The notes under the pieces: model-generated
What the model saw: only the letters and a program-made list of their open reading frames with translations
Told to the model about the DNA's origin: nothing
Databases searched by the model: none
Made by a program: the position numbers and the translations under genes
Part shown: positions 54,601-62,842 of the stretch, in pieces
How positions within the stretch are numbered: the stretch's first letter is position 1
How the letters are laid out: every line of letters begins with the position of its first letter
Assembly: GCF_042676605.1 (NCBI RefSeq)
Contig: NZ_JBHTHQ010000021.1
Span: forward strand, 248,001 to 312,000
From: Alloscardovia venturai
GTDB lineage: Bacteria; Actinomycetota; Actinomycetes; Actinomycetales; Bifidobacteriaceae
Direction: 5' to 3'
DNA: 64,000 bases

Positions 54601-54828
54601 ACCCCATACATAGACTCCTCTTTTATCTCCATCAGGGTCCTGTGGCGCTGGTCGGTAGTGAACCGTCAATTTTGTTTCTTGTGCCACTGCTTGACTTGAC
54701 GCCGCATCAGTAGATTGCGCATGTGCTATGGTCGTTGGAGTCGTTACACCGACAACGAGTGCCATAATCATGGAAAGTGCTGTAAGACAAGCAACACTGA
54801 TGGATTGTAATCGAGAAAATCTTCTCAT
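51685..54828 (-). CDS. pulA: Secreted type I pullulanase
   Basis: 1047 residues. A signal peptide (positive MRRFSR, hydrophobic core, AHA before residue 38) sends it out of the cell. Two tandem pullulanase-associated CBM41-like domains follow (each begins LTVHYRP or VTVHYHR, about 50-155 and 165-290). A CBM48-like region (about 380-480) and a GH13 catalytic barrel come next. YNWGYDPVNY is the type I pullulanase hallmark. The nucleophile Asp (DGFRFD, near 690), acid/base Glu (LGEGWD, near 720) and Asp (VEVHDN, near 824) are all kept. It would cut alpha-1,6 links in pullulan or glycogen. The C-terminus ends in an odd Arg/Trp-rich tail with RWWWM and no sortase motif. Confidence 0.94.
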   Translation of the reverse strand: MRRFSRLQSISVACLTALSMIMALVVGVTTPTTIAHAQSTDAASSQAVAQETKLTVHYRPAPQDPDGDKRGVYVWGTRTDGTTLEGQNYPFNQARDTFGKVFTVELKGKFDHVGVIITTSDWNKDGSKDRIVDTSSGSAQIWVVGGEDTTYTQPPADAMPTIKQLDVTVHYHRSDNDYAGWNVFNWGTVVDSTSVGQFTDTDDFGKIATYTQKSSSAISLSQFIVRKSADGNDWADREEASGSQSGDRTIPWSAISVNGDGTASAQVWVHSGDGVTYTNPEYIDMSHKITHAQISALNQLTVQLNHPVTSAEIEGKVSVTGASIASVSQQSPQVLVITTSHNMPANAAIGVSVEGYGSATAIAGSVVRTDAFDSLYAYNGDDLGAVYTSRSTVLKLWAPTAQSVKVNIYSSVTTDAALAKSVDMTYTARGVWKAVLHGNFNNTAYDYSLTFPDGTVNESVDPYAKASTQNSQRSVILDLQRTNPRYWRRMPAFGKATDAVISEMSVRDFSSLANSGVDSRYRGKFLGVVQKGTKNSYGDSTGLDYIKASGSTHVQIMPMYDFNNVRGESGSDVVYNWGYDPVNYNVPEGSYSTEPQTPSNRIFEAKQMIQGLHNSGIRVIMDVVYNHVFDASQHAFGKTVPGYYFRYDVNGKLVNNSGCGNDTASERTMMRKYIVDSVTYWAKEYHMDGFRFDLMGLLTKQTMKDVRSALNKIDPSLIVLGEGWDMNSTLDKSRMSIQPNGSELIDQGTAVSFFNDSIRDTIKGSVFDAQDKGFVQGKTGGESLLMNNILGCQNHSEYAPCTNGNANVKYAMPSQLIQYVEVHDNLTLYDKLKASMPQATTNDITQRDELANSIVLLSQGIPELQLGQSFLRTKGGNDNSYNSPDSVNGIDWDRLSTYKAADNYVKGLISLRKSIPALHADSYEAINAAVTPLATSNGLVAFQVKDKSSTYIVAFNGGNTSVKLDGLAKGKYTVLVAHGNVDDKAVAALAGHCGVRNARSKFMTVKIKKSYSIPSGQTLVLRKGKLSVHPARTHVPRRGWFMRWWWM

Positions 54829-54912
54829 AATACCCTGCCTTCGCTGAAGTATTTTTATAGGAGGCGAATGCCAGACAGCTTCGTCTTTAACATTATGAAA
54901 AATACCTCAGTT

Positions 54913-54941
54913 ATTATAAGTAGCGAAAAATTAACGCACAA
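54913..54941 (-). promoter_or_regulatory. Predicted promoter of the pullulanase gene
   Basis: A consensus TATAAT (54913-54918) has TTGTGC (54936-54941) 17 bases upstream. The 5' leader would be about 80 bases. No known regulator site was recognised. Confidence 0.55.
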
Positions 54942-55006
54942 GGCGTTTTGACGATTCACTTTTCTGCAAGGTAGACCTTTCCAGCCAAACTACTACCATC
55001 AAAAGC

Positions 55007-55867
55007 ATGCATATTATTCGAGTAAATTCCTTAGATGACCCACGGCTCAATGCGTATATCAACCTTACTGAGATTCAATTGCGCAATAAGCTTGAGCCAG
55101 AGCAAGGAATCTTCATTGCAGAAAGTCCTAAAGTCATCGATCGTGCACTCGCTGCGGGAAAAGAACCTCTGTCTTTCCTTGTTGAGGAACAGTGGCTCAC
55201 GGGTATGCAGAAGGAATTTGATTTTGTTGATCAACATTGGAGTGTAAATATTCCCGTCTTTGTCGCGTCAGAGGAGTTGCTCAAAAAACTCACAGGATAT
55301 CGGCTTCATCGCGGTGCTATGTGCGCTATGAAACGATGGGAGCTTCCTAGTGTAGCGCAGTTGTGCAAAAATGCAAAGCGCGTGGCAGTCATGGAAAACA
55401 TCGTTGATTTTACAAATGTTGGCGCTCTCATGCGCTCTGCAGCGGCATTGGGCATAGATGCTGTACTTGCTACACCGTCATGTTTAGATCCACTCTATCG
55501 ACGTGCTGTACGCGTCTCTATGGGGACAGTTTTTCAAGTTCCTTGGACTCGCATCGGTGGTACTAATCGCAAGAATTGGCCGAACCCTTCTATCAATGAA
55601 TTAAAGAAGCTAGGCTTTACTACTGTTGCAATGGCGCTAACGGACAATTCTATTTCAATGATGGAGCTCATCAGACGGATTCACTGTCCTGATGATGACC
55701 CACACCACATTGACAAGGTAGCTCTCATCTTTGGCACAGAAGGCGATGGTCTTAGCAAGCGTACTCTTGCCTCCACAGATCTCACGGTAAAAATTCCTAT
55801 GAGTCATAATGTTGATAGTTTAAATGTTGCAGCATCAAGTGCCGTCGCATTTTATGCAACAATGTAA
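55007..55867 (+). CDS. TrmH/SpoU-family RNA 2'-O-methyltransferase
   Basis: 286 residues. It is a SPOUT-fold methyltransferase. Motif 1 is NVGALMRSAAALG, motif 2 FGTEGDGLS and motif 3 IPMSHNVDSLNVAASSAVA. The N-terminal substrate-binding part contains EGIFIAESPKVI-like sequence, as in rRNA-modifying members. The target (23S rRNA or tRNA) cannot be told. It is divergent from the pullulanase and followed by flotillin after 105 bases. Confidence 0.9.
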   Translation: MHIIRVNSLDDPRLNAYINLTEIQLRNKLEPEQGIFIAESPKVIDRALAAGKEPLSFLVEEQWLTGMQKEFDFVDQHWSVNIPVFVASEELLKKLTGYRLHRGAMCAMKRWELPSVAQLCKNAKRVAVMENIVDFTNVGALMRSAAALGIDAVLATPSCLDPLYRRAVRVSMGTVFQVPWTRIGGTNRKNWPNPSINELKKLGFTTVAMALTDNSISMMELIRRIHCPDDDPHHIDKVALIFGTEGDGLSKRTLASTDLTVKIPMSHNVDSLNVAASSAVAFYATM

Positions 55868-55972
55868 TTGCTCTCGTTCACAGATGTCGTTTAAATGACG
55901 ATTCTGAGGTACCTTATCCGATAGTATTACAGCTAAATATTCCATGCACCCCGCAATGAAAGGACCCCATCT

Positions 55973-57547
55973 ATGAATGTGCATGCCATTATCGTCACTG
56001 CCTCTGTGACAGTGATAGTCATCTTACTTCTCAGTTTATTCTTTGCAGGATATGTGTCTGCTAGCCCCAACACTATTAAAGTTATCTCCGGTCCATTCAA
56101 GCAGCGTGTACTTTTGGGCCGCACCGGTTGGAAGATTCCTATTCTTGAACGCGTAGACACTATGACCGCCGGAATGATCAGCATTGACGCGCGGACCACT
56201 GACTTTGTGCCAACGAATGATTATATCAACGTTAAAGTAGATGCTGCTGTGAAGGTCAAAGTTGGAACTGACCGCGAGGACCTTTTTCGTTCTGCTACTC
56301 GTAACTTCTTGTATAAAGACAGTACACAAATCGCTGACGAAGTCCGTGATACTATTGAGGGGCATTTGCGTGCCATTATTGGTCAGATGCGTCTTGAGCA
56401 GATTGTAACTGACCGTTCTCAATTCTCCGAGAAGGTACAGGAAAACGCCACCAAAGACCTCGAAGAGATGGGCTTGGAAATAGTTGCATTTAACATTCAG
56501 GGTCTTGTAGATGAGAAAGGTGTCATCGAAAATCTTGGTATCGATAATACTGAGCAGATACGTAAAGAAGCTGCAAAAGCAAAGGCACGTGCTCAGCAAG
56601 AAATCGCACAGCAGCAGGCAGAATCTGACAAACTTGCCAATGATGCACGAGTGGCAGCAGACCTTGAAATTGCAGAAAAGCAAACAGAACTGGCAAACCG
56701 TCAGAATGCTTTGAAAGCACAAGCTGAGACGGAACGCGCAAAAGCAGATGCTGCGTATGAAATTCAACAGCAGGTGCAGCGCAAGGAAATTGAGCTCCAA
56801 ACTGCTGAAGCAAACATTGTAAAGCAGGAGAAGGAAGCTGAAGTTAAACAGCGTGAAGTTCAGGTCAAGGAGCAAGAGCTCAATGCGACCGTAAAAAAAC
56901 AAGCTGAAGCAGATAAGTATGCTCGTCAGCAGGCTGCAGAGGCACAGCTCATCGAACGTCAGCGCAAAGCAGAGGCCGAGCTCTTTGAGCAACAAAAAAT
57001 CGCTGAAGCGCAGAAGGCAAAAGCGGAAGCAAACAAATACTCGGCTTTGCAGGAAGCTGAAGGTATTGAAGCTAAAGGTAAAGCTGAAGCTGAAGCCATT
57101 CGTTTGAAACTTGAGGCAGAAGCTGATGGCCTTAATAAAAAAGCAGAAGCTATGAAGAAATACGGTAATGCAGCCGTAACTGAAATGGTCGTCAACGTCC
57201 TGCCTGAAATCGCACGAAATCTTGCTTCTCCACTTGAAAATGTTGATAGAATTACCATGTATGGAGAGGGAAATAGCTCCAAAATGGTCGGTGATCTGAT
57301 GACTACTATGGACCAAGTCACGGCAGGCATGGGTATCGACATCAAGGATCTTATCTCTGCGACTCTTACTGGTCGAGCGATGGGGAATGGTCTCGCCACC
57401 TCGGAGGTAAGTAACTCTACCGATAAGGAAGGACCAGCAGCATCGGAAAAGCCTTCCCAGACTTCCCGGGTAAGTTCTGAGAAGAAAAATAAATCAGCAT
57501 CCACAGCTACTGGTAATAGCATGGATAGAACAAACAGTGCGAACTAA
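55973..57547 (+). CDS. Flotillin-like SPFH-domain protein
   Basis: 524 residues. One N-terminal hydrophobic helix (about 5-27) is followed by an SPFH domain (about 30-215). A long Ala/Glu/Gln/Lys-rich coiled coil (about 215-400) and a flotillin C-terminal part come next. A low-complexity tail ends the protein. Flotillins assemble into membrane microdomain scaffolds. GAAAGGACC precedes the ATG. NfeD-type partners are not adjacent. The gene ends 22 bases before a strong terminator shared with uraA. Confidence 0.92.
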   Translation: MNVHAIIVTASVTVIVILLLSLFFAGYVSASPNTIKVISGPFKQRVLLGRTGWKIPILERVDTMTAGMISIDARTTDFVPTNDYINVKVDAAVKVKVGTDREDLFRSATRNFLYKDSTQIADEVRDTIEGHLRAIIGQMRLEQIVTDRSQFSEKVQENATKDLEEMGLEIVAFNIQGLVDEKGVIENLGIDNTEQIRKEAAKAKARAQQEIAQQQAESDKLANDARVAADLEIAEKQTELANRQNALKAQAETERAKADAAYEIQQQVQRKEIELQTAEANIVKQEKEAEVKQREVQVKEQELNATVKKQAEADKYARQQAAEAQLIERQRKAEAELFEQQKIAEAQKAKAEANKYSALQEAEGIEAKGKAEAEAIRLKLEAEADGLNKKAEAMKKYGNAAVTEMVVNVLPEIARNLASPLENVDRITMYGEGNSSKMVGDLMTTMDQVTAGMGIDIKDLISATLTGRAMGNGLATSEVSNSTDKEGPAASEKPSQTSRVSSEKKNKSASTATGNSMDRTNSAN

Positions 57548-57568
57548 ATAATAAAACGCGTTCTCACG

Positions 57569-57607
57569 TAAAGATGGTCCTAGCTCATGGAGTTAGGACC
57601 ATCTTTA
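57569..57607. terminator. Bidirectional terminator between flotillin (+) and uraA (-)
   Basis: A perfect 14-bp inverted repeat (57569-57582 with 57594-57607) around an 11-base loop, with A- and T-rich ends, lies between two convergent genes. Confidence 0.9.
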
Positions 57608-57643
57608 TATTCGACAAATTAGCTGGTTTTACTTCAACATCGC

Positions 57644-58972
57644 TTATTTATCTTCGTGTACTTTATAGGGAGTCTCATCCTTGCTGTCGATATAGTCGTC
57701 ATCATCAACAACTGCACCGGTAAGTTTACCGAGATTCTTGAGTACATGATAGACCACGAGAGCTGCAATGGAACCAATTGCAATGCCGTTGAAAGAGATA
57801 CCCTGGATTGCGAAGGTGAAGTCTGCTATGCCGACCACCATGACAACAGCTGCCACCATCATATTGACATTCTTAGAGAAATCTACCTTATTCTCGACCC
57901 AAATACGCACACCAAGCATACCAATCATGCCGTAGAGCAACGTAGTGACACCACCAAGAACTCCGCCTGGAATAGTGTTAATGATTGCGCCGAACTTAGG
58001 GCAAAGGCTCAGAATCAAAGCAAAGAGTGCAGCAAACCAATATGCCAAAGTGGAATACACTTTCGTAGCTGCCATAACTCCAATATTTTCAGCATATGTA
58101 GTAGTGCCTGAGCCACCACCGAGACCTGCGAACATTGTGCCTAAACCATCTGCAAAGAGAGATCGCCCGATTTGCTCATCATAGTCATGACCAGTCATTA
58201 ATGCGACCGATTTGACATGCCCGATATTTTCAGCGATAAGAACGAGAACAACAGGTAAGAAATTCAGCAAAATAGAGAAATCGACCTGTGGAAGGTGGAA
58301 CTGTGGAAGACCAATCCACGCAGCTTGCGCTACTGGTTTAAAATCTACTTGCCCACGGATTACCGCATAAACATAGCCGATAATGACACCAAGAAGAATA
58401 TTCAGACGACCAATCATACCTCTGAAAAGTACAGCGATTAACATGACTGCCACAAGTGTAACGACGGCAGTATCAGGAGCCACCTTAAAATTATTCCATG
58501 CTGATGGAGCTAAATTAAAACCAATAATTGCGACAATGGCGCCGTTAACGACTGGTGGCATCGCATGATCAATCCACTTCGCTCCAGCAAAATGAACGAT
58601 AACGCCAACAATAGCGAGGAGTAAACCTGTGCACAGAATGCCAAAGCTTGCGACCTCAATGCCCTTATGAGCTGTTGCTACGGCAGCAATCGGAGCAATA
58701 AAACCAAACGAGCTACCCAGATAGCTAGGTAGCTTGTTGTTATTGATCAAAAGGAAGAGTCCAGTAGACAATGCTGTAAAGAATAGCGTCACCGACGGGT
58801 CAAAATGTGTCAAGATTGGCACAAGGAATGTTGAACCAAACATCGCAATGACATGCTGAGCACCGATACCTGCTGTACGCGGAACGGTTAAGCGCTCTTC
58901 TGGCTCGATAACTTCACCCGGCGCAATATGCTTGCCATCACCGTGAAGCTGCCATGATAAATTCAACGACAT
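57644..58972 (-). CDS. uraA: Uracil permease (NCS2 family)
   Basis: 442 residues, about 14 membrane helices. It is a uracil:H+ symporter of the nucleobase-ascorbate family. Family blocks AQHVIAMFGSTFLVP, AENIGHVKSVA and LGGGSGTTTYAENIG are typical of UraA/PyrP. GAAGGAAAG precedes the ATG. An intrinsic-terminator-like hairpin with a T7 run ends 18 bases before the start codon, so expression is probably controlled by attenuation. It supplies uracil as an alternative to the pyr operon. Confidence 0.95.
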   Translation of the reverse strand: MSLNLSWQLHGDGKHIAPGEVIEPEERLTVPRTAGIGAQHVIAMFGSTFLVPILTHFDPSVTLFFTALSTGLFLLINNNKLPSYLGSSFGFIAPIAAVATAHKGIEVASFGILCTGLLLAIVGVIVHFAGAKWIDHAMPPVVNGAIVAIIGFNLAPSAWNNFKVAPDTAVVTLVAVMLIAVLFRGMIGRLNILLGVIIGYVYAVIRGQVDFKPVAQAAWIGLPQFHLPQVDFSILLNFLPVVLVLIAENIGHVKSVALMTGHDYDEQIGRSLFADGLGTMFAGLGGGSGTTTYAENIGVMAATKVYSTLAYWFAALFALILSLCPKFGAIINTIPGGVLGGVTTLLYGMIGMLGVRIWVENKVDFSKNVNMMVAAVVMVVGIADFTFAIQGISFNGIAIGSIAALVVYHVLKNLGKLTGAVVDDDDYIDSKDETPYKVHEDK

Positions 58973-58990
58973 ATATTCTTTCCTTCTCTC

Positions 58991-59071
58991 AAAAAAACGT
59001 TCCTAGCGACTCGAGAAAAACTCAAGTATGCAAGGAACGCTTTACTACATCGTTGAAACTTTAGTTTAGCG
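58991..59071 (-). promoter_or_regulatory. Attenuator-like leader of uraA
   Basis: On the minus strand a two-part hairpin forms: outer arms 58998-59004 with 59033-59039 (7 bp) and inner arms 59009-59015 with 59021-59027 (one G-U). It is directly followed by seven T (58991-58997), then the ribosome binding site. An upstream stem, 59062-59071 with 59038-59047 (CGCT..ACTA with TAGT..AGCG), overlaps the terminator's first arm and could compete with it. The sensing mechanism is unknown; no PyrR consensus was recognised. Confidence 0.6.
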
Positions 59072-59110
59072 TATAGGTTGGAATTATCGTATTATGTGAT
59101 AGGCACTTCC

Positions 59111-59398
59111 CTAGAAACCGGCATGCGTAGCACGATATGCATCTACGCGCTGCTTGGCTTCCACTATGCCTACGCCACTACGCTCGCGGACGTGCTTAAT
59201 GGCTTCAATCGGTCTACCTCTCTTAATTGTATCGATTTCAGACTGAGTCAAGCCACCTTCTACTTCATCTTCGTGCGTTTCCGACCGAGAAGGTTCGGAT
59301 GTTGGAGTGTCATACTCTACCGAATTATTAAAAGCAACCTGATCATTGAGATCAGTACTATTCTTCTTTCCGAAGAGAAAATCAAAGAAACCCATCAT
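59111..59398 (-). CDS. Small protein with ribosomal L7/L12 C-terminal-like domain
   Basis: 95 residues from the ATG at 59398. The N-terminus MMGFFDFLFGKKN is hydrophobic and basic, the middle is acidic and disordered, and the C-terminal 40 residues (DTIKRGRPIEAIKHVRE, VGIVEAKQRVDAY) match the helix pattern of the L7/L12 C-terminal fold. Such stand-alone copies are of unknown function and are not ribosomal stalk proteins. A longer frame to 59479 has no better start. It lies between uraA and the suf operon. Confidence 0.7.
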   Translation of the reverse strand: MMGFFDFLFGKKNSTDLNDQVAFNNSVEYDTPTSEPSRSETHEDEVEGGLTQSEIDTIKRGRPIEAIKHVRERSGVGIVEAKQRVDAYRATHAGF

Positions 59399-59471
59399 AG
59401 CTCTTTTCTTAATGTGAGGAAGGAACCCCGCCTCAGTATGACTGAACTTATCTGTTGGAGTACACACATGT

Positions 59472-60038
59472 CTATGCATATGCGCGTGGAAGATTATTAA
59501 GGTTCATCCCGAGAGCTGCTAGCTGTGCCGCCCCATCCTCAGTCACCATATCCACATTCCAGGCAGGAGTCCATGTCCAATCCACACGGAATTCTTCAAC
59601 CAAACCAGCAAGTACAGAGGCACACTCATCTTCGATAAGGTCAGTCAAAGGACATGCAGGCGTAGTCAATGTCATAGTGAGAATCGCACGACCTTTCTCA
59701 TCGATTTCTACACCGTAGAGAAGACCTAAATCTACGACGTCGACGCCAAGTTCTGGGTCCATGACCTGGTGGAGAGCTTCTTTTACATCTTGTGCAGTGG
59801 CACGGCCAATTTGATCGACGAAAGTCAACGTCACACCTTCAAATTCCTCGGTTGTTGTACCGTTTGGCATGGTCTTTCCCTCACGTTGTTTCTGAGATTT
59901 TTTATATGATTCCTCTAGCATACCTGCGGAAGACGGATTTTGTGTTATTTGGTGAGCAAGTTCAGAATTTCCCACAACATGATTTACTGCATTCATGATG
60001 CTGCTACTCGGCCCTGGAACGAGATTCCCTTGTGTCAC
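59472..60038 (-). CDS. SufT-like MIP18/DUF59 family protein
   Basis: 188 residues from a GTG at 60038. The MIP18 domain in the C-terminal half has VMDPELGVDVVDLGL and TTPACPLTDLIED with the conserved cysteine; such proteins help mature Fe-S proteins. The N-terminal 70 residues are polar and poorly conserved. I choose the GTG because it overlaps the sufU stop as GTGA and has AAGGGGGAG in front; ATG codons at 59996 and 59870 are alternatives. It is the last gene of the Suf operon. Confidence 0.85.
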   Translation of the reverse strand: MTQGNLVPGPSSSIMNAVNHVVGNSELAHQITQNPSSAGMLEESYKKSQKQREGKTMPNGTTTEEFEGVTLTFVDQIGRATAQDVKEALHQVMDPELGVDVVDLGLLYGVEIDEKGRAILTMTLTTPACPLTDLIEDECASVLAGLVEEFRVDWTWTPAWNVDMVTEDGAAQLAALGMNLNNLPRAYA

Positions 60039-60613
60039 TGCTCCCCCTTCATCTGCGTCAGCGCGAGAGCAGCAGAGTCTTTCAGCCCTTCCCAGCCCAG
60101 CAACGCACACTTGATACGCATTGGGTATTTGGACACGCCTTGGAATACTACTGCATCTTCCAACGATTCTGTATCATCTTCGTCTTCCAATCCGGCACCA
60201 CGAGATTCCATCAATTGTTTGAAAGTACGAGACAATTTCATTGCATCATCAAGTGTCTTATCGTGTACAAGATCGTACATAATTGACAAACTGGCCTGAG
60301 AGATAGAACATCCTTGACCATCCCAAATGAGATTTTCAATGCGAATAGGCTTGCCATCAGAACCATCAGAAAGCTCCACACGTACGGTGACTTCATCGCC
60401 ACAGGTTGGATTGAACTGATGAGACTGAGCGCTCACACAATACTCATGCTCCGCAGCCACAGTTGTGGCAGCTACATTGGAACCGAGTTTCTCAGCTGTC
60501 ACTGTGGTGATATCCTCGGCAAACTTCTGCTTGCCATGTGGCGCCTTGGATGCCTCGAGAATTACTTCCTGATACATCTGCTCAAGCTCTTGGTCGCTCA
60601 TACCTTCGTACAT
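60035..60613 (-). CDS. sufU: Fe-S/sulfur transfer protein SufU
   Basis: 192 residues. SufU takes sulfur from SufS for cluster assembly. The zinc/sulfur ligands Cys71 and Asp73 (PTCGDEV), Cys102 (GCSISQASLS) and Cys169 (RIKCALLGW) are kept. About 25 residues are inserted before the first cysteine, where Bacillus SufU has a short HYKNPRN-type loop. AGGAG lies 8 bases before the ATG. It follows sufS by 42 bases and overlaps sufT by 4. Confidence 0.92.
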   Translation of the reverse strand: MYEGMSDQELEQMYQEVILEASKAPHGKQKFAEDITTVTAEKLGSNVAATTVAAEHEYCVSAQSHQFNPTCGDEVTVRVELSDGSDGKPIRIENLIWDGQGCSISQASLSIMYDLVHDKTLDDAMKLSRTFKQLMESRGAGLEDEDDTESLEDAVVFQGVSKYPMRIKCALLGWEGLKDSAALALTQMKGEQ

Positions 60614-60655
60614 ATAAGAATCTCCTGAAAGTCTGTAATACCCTGATATTAGCGT

Positions 60656-61933
60656 TTAACGGTGGAAGAATCCATATACATCAGCTACTGCCGAACGTAG
60701 ACGTTTAATTTCTTCCACCGTATTATAGACGCCGAGGCTCGCGCGGTTGGAAGCATAGTAGCCAAAATGACGGTGTACAGGCTGTGCACAGTGGTGACCC
60801 ACGCGGATAGCAATTCCGCGAGAGTCAATGAACTGTCCCACATCATGAGGATGAACGTCGCGGATTTCAAAGGCAACTGTTCCAATGCGATTTTCTGAGT
60901 TCAGGGGTCCTAAAATCGTGACACCTTCAATATCCTGTAGCTTTAGAAGTTCAGGGACCAGTGCTTTCTCGTGAGCTTCGATATTTTCAAGACCGATATT
61001 CATCATCCATTCAGCAGCTATACCAGCTGCTACAACCTGTGCTACTGGCTGAGTTCCTGCTTCAAACTTTGCAGGAGGAGCCATGTACTGTGCAGGTTTT
61101 TCCATCCATGCAAGTTCTACCATGGAACCGCCAAAGTTCATAGCGGGGAGTTTTTCGAGCAACTCACGTTTGCCGTAAAGGAAACCGACACCCGTCGGGC
61201 CATACATTTTATGTGCACTCCATACAGCAAAGTCCACATCAAGGTTATGAAAATCTATCTTGATATGAGGAACGGATTGACAGGCATCAAGCACCACTAC
61301 TGCCCCAACTTCACGAGCACGCTTAACGATGCTTGCTACATTTGTAATAGCACCAGTGACATTAGAAATATGGGTAAAGGCTATAATCCTTGTGTGCTCG
61401 GTAATGGTATTTTCCAACGATTCACGGTCGGTTTTAATTCGACCTTCCGAATCTAAATCAAGCCATTTGAGTCTTGCTCCAGTACGACGAGCAAGCTCCT
61501 GGAATGGGAGCAAAACTGAATGGTGCTCTGCGCGCGATACGACGATTTCATCGCCCTCACCAACTGCGAATAGTTCGATGCCGTCCAAAGATGCATGATC
61601 AAATGCATTTGCCAACATATTTAAGCTTGCAGTGGCACCACCAGTTACGACGATTTCATCCTTACCGTCGCCAGCATCCGCTCCAACTAGTCGAGCCACG
61701 CTATAACGCGCACTCTCAAATGCTTCGGTACTTCGGGCTGCGAGTTCATGAGCCCCTCGGTGAACACCTGCATTAATTGTGCGGTAGAACTCGGATTCTG
61801 CGTCAATGACGCTTTCAGGTTTCTGCGCCGTAGCTCCTGAATCTAAGTACGCGAGACGATGTCCGTGAATTTCCTGATTGAGAAGAGGAAATTGCGCACG
61901 GACAGCCTCAAAATCGTATCCGAAATCTGCCAT
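60656..61933 (-). CDS. sufS: Cysteine desulfurase SufS
   Basis: 425 residues. It is a PLP enzyme that removes sulfur from cysteine and passes it to SufU. The PLP lysine is Lys242 in SAHKMYGPTG, and the persulfide cysteine is Cys382 in RVGHHCAQP. This is a group II desulfurase, as expected in Suf systems. The ATG at 61933 has GAGG 6 bases upstream; the frame extends four codons further without support. It lies 132 bases after sufC, with a terminator-like hairpin in the gap. Confidence 0.95.
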   Translation of the reverse strand: MADFGYDFEAVRAQFPLLNQEIHGHRLAYLDSGATAQKPESVIDAESEFYRTINAGVHRGAHELAARSTEAFESARYSVARLVGADAGDGKDEIVVTGGATASLNMLANAFDHASLDGIELFAVGEGDEIVVSRAEHHSVLLPFQELARRTGARLKWLDLDSEGRIKTDRESLENTITEHTRIIAFTHISNVTGAITNVASIVKRAREVGAVVVLDACQSVPHIKIDFHNLDVDFAVWSAHKMYGPTGVGFLYGKRELLEKLPAMNFGGSMVELAWMEKPAQYMAPPAKFEAGTQPVAQVVAAGIAAEWMMNIGLENIEAHEKALVPELLKLQDIEGVTILGPLNSENRIGTVAFEIRDVHPHDVGQFIDSRGIAIRVGHHCAQPVHRHFGYYASNRASLGVYNTVEEIKRLRSAVADVYGFFHR

Positions 61934-61965
61934 AATCCACCTCACAGTTGCACATACGTCTTATC

Positions 61966-62005
61966 AAAAAATACTGGCGATACGACTATTTATATCGCAT
62001 CGCCA
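61966..62005 (-). terminator. Terminator-like hairpin between sufC and sufS
   Basis: Arms 61995-62005 (TGGCGATGCGA on the minus strand) and 61975-61985 pair over 11 bp with one G-U, followed three bases later by six T (61966-61971). It lies 60 bases after the sufC stop, inside the operon, so it may lower transcription of sufS-sufU-sufT. Confidence 0.65.
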
Positions 62006-62065
62006 TCAAACTCGCCATAAAATGACTGGTTTTATGTAAATTTAATTTCTAGACTTAAGCTAGTC

Positions 62066-62842
62066 TTAGGCCTGAGCGGACTCAGTCGTACCCTCTGGAA
62101 GGTATTTGTCATAACCATTCTCTTCAAGATAATCAGCCAATTCAGGACCGGCAGTTTCGACGATGTGACCATCAGCGAAAACGTGAACGATGTCTGGCTT
62201 AATGTACTTCAAAATGCGAGTGTAATGGGTCACCATCATGATGCCAAGACCAGTGGATGCTTTAGCACGGTTAACACCCTCTGACACGATACGAAGCGCA
62301 TCCACATCCAGCCCAGAATCAGTTTCATCGAGAATAGCAAACTTTGGTTTCAAAATCTCTAGCTGAAGCACCTCAGCACGCTTCTTCTCACCACCCGAGA
62401 AACCTTCATTGACAGAGCGCGAGGCAAACTTAGGGTCCATCTTAAGATTTTTCATAGCTGCCGAAAGCTCTTTAGACCACTGACGAATAGCCGGCGCCTG
62501 GCCATCTACCGCAGTTTTAGCCGTACGCAAGAAATTAGTCATAGGAACGCCTGGAACTTCTACTGGGTACTGCATAGCAAGGAATAAACCTGCCTGCGCA
62601 CGCTCATCAGGGGTCATCTTTAAGATATCGCGACCGTCAAGCAAAACCTCTCCAGAATCCACTTCATACTTTGGATGACCTGCGAGAGTGTAAGCCAACG
62701 TCGACTTGCCCGAACCGTTTGGTCCCATAATCGCATGGGTTTCATTGGAATTAATGGTTAGATTTACACCTTTGAGGATTTGCTTACGACCCTCTTTAGT
62801 TTCTACTGAAGCGTAGAGATCCTTAATTTCGATAGTAGACAT
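62066..62842 (-). CDS. sufC: Fe-S assembly ATPase SufC
   Basis: 258 residues. It is an ABC-type ATPase that works with SufB and SufD on cluster assembly. Walker A GPNGSGKSTLA, signature FSGGEKKRAEVLQ and Walker B FAILDETDSGLD, the last two typical of SufC. The ATG follows the sufD stop directly, so the two are coupled. Confidence 0.96.
   Translation of the reverse strand: MSTIEIKDLYASVETKEGRKQILKGVNLTINSNETHAIMGPNGSGKSTLAYTLAGHPKYEVDSGEVLLDGRDILKMTPDERAQAGLFLAMQYPVEVPGVPMTNFLRTAKTAVDGQAPAIRQWSKELSAAMKNLKMDPKFASRSVNEGFSGGEKKRAEVLQLEILKPKFAILDETDSGLDVDALRIVSEGVNRAKASTGLGIMMVTHYTRILKYIKPDIVHVFADGHIVETAGPELADYLEENGYDKYLPEGTTESAQA

Noticed and set aside
56036..57316. 426-codon minus-strand frame opposite flotillin
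   Set aside because: It is the reverse of the Ala/Glu/Lys-rich coiled coil, giving a Phe/Leu/Cys-rich nonsense protein.
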